Shown here piece after piece: positions 59,404-64,000 of a stretch of DNA of 64,000 bases (position 1 is the first letter of the stretch; every line of letters begins with the position of its first letter). The translations under genes and the position numbers were made by a program. Location of the stretch: the NCBI GenBank assembly GCA_027484825.1, contig JAIXSE010000015.1:124001-188000 (forward strand). The letters are read 5' to 3'. The DNA comes from Rubrivivax sp. (GTDB taxonomy: Bacteria > Pseudomonadota > Gammaproteobacteria > Burkholderiales > Burkholderiaceae_C). The notes beneath the pieces were generated by a model, which was given only the letters and a program-made list of their open reading frames with translations, was not told where the DNA came from and made no database searches.

Positions 59404-60513
59404 ATGTCCACCGCCCCTACCCATCCCCCCGCTACCTCCCCGGCCCCATCCGCCCCACCTGCCATCAGCTTCTTCGAGCGCTACCTGAGCCTCTGGGTGG
59501 CGCTGTGCATCGTCGTGGGCGTGCTGCTGGGGCAGTGGCTGCCCGCGCTCTTCCAGGCCGTGGCGGCGATGGAGGTGGCCCAGGTGAACCTGCCGGTCGG
59601 CCTGCTGATCTGGATCATGATCATCCCGATGCTGCTGAAGATCGATTTCGCAGCGCTGGGGCAGGTGAAGGCCCATGCGCGGGGCATTGGCGTGACGCTG
59701 TTCATCAACTGGGCCGTCAAGCCGTTTTCGATGGCGCTGCTGGGTTGGATCTTCGTCCGCCATGTGTTTGCGCCCTGGTTGCCCGCCGACCAGTTGGACA
59801 GCTTCATTGCCGGCCTGATCCTGCTGGCGGCCGCCCCCTGCACCGCGATGGTCTTCGTCTGGAGCCAGCTGTGCAAGGGCGACCCGTACTTCACGCTGTC
59901 ACAGGTGGCGCTGAACGACGCGATCATGGTGGTGGCCTTCGCGCCGATCGTGGCGCTGTTGCTGGGCCTGTCCTCCATCACCGTGCCCTGGGACACGCTG
60001 CTGACCTCGGTGGTGCTGTACATCGTGGTGCCGGTGATCCTGTCGCAGCTGTGGCGGCGGTGGCTGCTGCGCCGAGGCCTGCCTCACTTCCAGGCGGTGG
60101 TTGCGCGGCTGGGACCCTTCTCCATCAGCGCGCTTCTGCTGACGCTGGTGCTGCTGTTCGCCTTCCAAGGGGGGCGCATCCTGGAGCAGCCCCTCGTGAT
60201 CGCCTTGCTGGCCGTGCCCATCCTCATCCAGGTGGTGATGAATGCGGGTCTGGCTTATGTCCTCAACCGACGTCTGGGCGTGCAGCACTGCGTGGCGGGG
60301 CCGTCGGCCTTGATCGGCGCGAGCAACTTCTTCGAGCTGGCGGTGGCCACCGCCATCAGCCTGTTCGGATTCCAGTCCGGCGCGGCGCTGGCGACCGTGG
60401 TGGGTGTGCTGATCGAGGTGCCGGTGATGCTCGCGGTGGTGGCCGTGGTCAATCGGTCGCAGGGCTGGTATGGCCGGGGTACGCGGGCAGGGCTTCGGCG
60501 CAGCCCTCAATGA
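59404..60513 (+). CDS. acr3: ACR3-family arsenite efflux transporter
   Basis: The 369-residue protein has ten TM helices and the ACR3 motif AAAPCTAMVFVWSQL with the essential Cys. It exports As(OH)3 driven by the proton gradient. It lies 78 bp after arsR. No arsC reductase is visible in the window. The start at 59404 follows the family N-terminus. Confidence 0.95.
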   Translation: MSTAPTHPPATSPAPSAPPAISFFERYLSLWVALCIVVGVLLGQWLPALFQAVAAMEVAQVNLPVGLLIWIMIIPMLLKIDFAALGQVKAHARGIGVTLFINWAVKPFSMALLGWIFVRHVFAPWLPADQLDSFIAGLILLAAAPCTAMVFVWSQLCKGDPYFTLSQVALNDAIMVVAFAPIVALLLGLSSITVPWDTLLTSVVLYIVVPVILSQLWRRWLLRRGLPHFQAVVARLGPFSISALLLTLVLLFAFQGGRILEQPLVIALLAVPILIQVVMNAGLAYVLNRRLGVQHCVAGPSALIGASNFFELAVATAISLFGFQSGAALATVVGVLIEVPVMLAVVAVVNRSQGWYGRGTRAGLRRSPQ

Positions 60514-60584
60514 CCGCGACACATCAATGGCCCATGGCGCCAGCACGGACCACTGGGTCTTTCCAGCTCTCCTAACATCGGGCC

Positions 60585-61889
60585 ATGACCCGATCCGTGC
60601 TGACCCCTGAAGACACCCCCCAGGCCGCTCGGGCGCCCTCGCTCGTCGGACGCTGGCGCACGGCTGCCCGGCGAAGCCTGCTGATGCTGAGTCTGGTGCT
60701 GGGCGTAGTCAGCTGTGCCACCCACCTTCCGCCGCCCCCCGTCACGCCGACGGCCAGCTTCCAGGACTACCAGCAACAGGCACTGAAGACCCTCACCGAA
60801 GGCCGGGCCTACCGCGACGCGCGTGCGGCCGAAGAAGCGGCGCTGAATGCGCCTCGCGAATGGCGCCCCACCGGGGCGGTGCGCGGCGGTGTGCTGCTGG
60901 TTCACGGGCTGGGCGATTCGCCCTGGTCCTTCCGGGACATCGGACAGGCGCTGGCCGATCAGGGCTTTGTCGCCCGCACCGTGCTGCTGCCGGGCCACGG
61001 CACACAGCCGGCCGACATGCTGGACGTGAGCATGGAGCAGTGGCGGGAGGTGGTCGAGTCCCAGGCGGCGCTGCTGCAGCGCGATGCGGGCCCGGTGTAT
61101 CTCGGCGGGTTTTCGACCGGCGCCAATCTGGTGCTGGATCATGCCTACCGCCACCCCGAGGTCGCCGGGCTGCTGCTGTTCTCCCCCGCCTTCCGCTCGT
61201 CGGTGTCGCTGGACTGGCTGGCGCCGGCTCTGCGGTATGTACGGCCCTGGCTGATCGAGACCTCGCCGCAGAGCGAAACCATCCCGGTGCGGTATTCGAT
61301 GGTGCCCACCAACGGCTTCGCCCAGTTCTATCGCAGCAGCCGCCTAGCGCAGGACCATCTGGGCAGCGCCCCCTTCAACCGACCCGTCCTGATGGTGCTG
61401 GCCGAAGGCGATTCGGTGGTGGACGTGGCCCATGCCGCCCGCAGCTTCCATGCGCGCTTCACCCATCCGGCCAGCCGGCTGATCTGGTATGGGCATCAGG
61501 CGCCGCCGACCGACGGGGACTCGCGCGTGCTTGTGCGCACGGACCTGCTGCCGCAATGGCGCATCAGCCAGTTCTCCCACATGGGCGTGCTGTTCTCCCC
61601 GGACAACCCGCTCTATGGACCGCAGGGCTCACTCAAGCTGTGTCGCAACAGCCGGGACGGCGACGCCATCCGGGCGTGTGAGCAGGGGGCGCAGGTCTGG
61701 TATTCAGACTGGGGCTACAGCGAACCCGGCAAGGTTCATGCGCGGCTGACCTTCAACCCCTACTTCGAGCTGCAGACGCGGGTGATGGCGGAGGTGATGG
61801 ATGCGGGGAGCGTCCGCCCTCTCAGCATTTCTGAAGCACAAGCTCCGAACGGCGCTGATGGCGTCGTGCGCAAGGACGCTGCACAGTAG
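60585..61889 (+). CDS. Alpha/beta-hydrolase, probable lipoprotein
   Basis: The 434-residue protein has an N-terminal hydrophobic stretch ending LGVVSCATHL, a possible lipobox. The hydrolase core has LLVHGLGDSPWSF (oxyanion HG), nucleophile GFSTGANL, and late Asp/His candidates (EGDSVVD, WRISQFSHMG). It resembles exported esterases or lipases of the lysophospholipase type. The substrate is unknown. Its stop lies 150 bp before the putative papain-like gene. Confidence 0.8.
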   Translation: MTRSVLTPEDTPQAARAPSLVGRWRTAARRSLLMLSLVLGVVSCATHLPPPPVTPTASFQDYQQQALKTLTEGRAYRDARAAEEAALNAPREWRPTGAVRGGVLLVHGLGDSPWSFRDIGQALADQGFVARTVLLPGHGTQPADMLDVSMEQWREVVESQAALLQRDAGPVYLGGFSTGANLVLDHAYRHPEVAGLLLFSPAFRSSVSLDWLAPALRYVRPWLIETSPQSETIPVRYSMVPTNGFAQFYRSSRLAQDHLGSAPFNRPVLMVLAEGDSVVDVAHAARSFHARFTHPASRLIWYGHQAPPTDGDSRVLVRTDLLPQWRISQFSHMGVLFSPDNPLYGPQGSLKLCRNSRDGDAIRACEQGAQVWYSDWGYSEPGKVHARLTFNPYFELQTRVMAEVMDAGSVRPLSISEAQAPNGADGVVRKDAAQ

Positions 61890-62040
61890 TCGCGCGCGCC
61901 GGCAGGACTGCGGCGCGTTGCATGCGCGGTGCAGCGCAGCTCGCGCCCGAGGGCAGGCAGCCCGGTGCGAGCGTTCCTGGCGCCGCGCACCGTCGATCCG
62001 TCCTTCCACTGCCACCGTCGCCCGGTGGCCGCGCGCCCGC

Positions 62041-64000
<1,960 letters not shown>

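Overview
The window reads as chromosomal DNA of a high-GC betaproteobacterium of the order Burkholderiales, most like the Roseateles/Mitsuaria/Rubrivivax group. This rests on GC-rich codon use throughout and on the housekeeping blocks present: recA-recX, sucCD, mreBCD-mrdA-rodA, gatCAB, pyrE, and a type IV pilus apparatus. The genus is inferred from protein style; no search was run. I saw no insertion sequences, CRISPR arrays, rRNA or tRNA genes.

Layout. 1-1,000: a TerC-type membrane protein cut by the window edge, under a yybP-ykoY (manganese) riboswitch. 1,071-3,826: small membrane protein, M48 protease, moaC. 4,012-11,377 (minus strand): a type IV pilin locus with two pilins, a TfpX/TfpZ-type accessory protein and three Wzy_C-type ligases, partly in DNA of visibly lower GC. 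Both pilins have near-identical sigma-54 promoters. 11,604-15,991: metallo-beta-lactamase-fold enzyme, a FHA / PP2C phosphatase / Ser-Thr kinase trio, and a second TerC protein. 16,184-20,479: sucD, sucC, recX and recA (with a LexA box). 20,717-22,930: two-component system. 22,961-29,068: the elongasome operon mreBCD-mrdA-rodA. 29,473-32,743: gatCAB, divergent from mreB.

32,840-38,019: a coiled-coil exported protein coupled to pyrE, a TonB receptor, and exonuclease III. 38,139-43,166: mutarotase-like protein, degenerate HD-GYP protein, and a divergent MerR regulator / heavy-metal P-type ATPase pair with an apparently leaderless ATPase transcript. 43,344-49,634: POT peptide transporter, chemoreceptor, ribA, and a cobalamin-riboswitch-controlled BtuB-like receptor. 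49,677-57,032: minor-pilin operon pilE-fimT-pilV-pilW-pilX-pilY1, tightly translationally coupled. 57,549-60,513: DUF4397 lipoprotein, ArsR regulator, ACR3 arsenite exporter. 60,585-64,000: alpha/beta hydrolase, a papain-like putative toxin or effector, and the C-terminal part of a heavy-metal RND pump.

The pilus is the strongest functional theme: major pilins, the enzymes likely to glycosylate them, and the tip/minor pilin operon are all here, about 45 kb apart. The second theme is metal homeostasis: Mn riboswitch/TerC, Cd/Pb/Zn-type ATPase, arsenite export, CusA/CzcA-type RND, and B12 uptake. The most unusual single gene is the putative papain-like protein at 62,041-63,018. Its N-terminal half resembles the leader regions of proteins associated with contractile injection systems.
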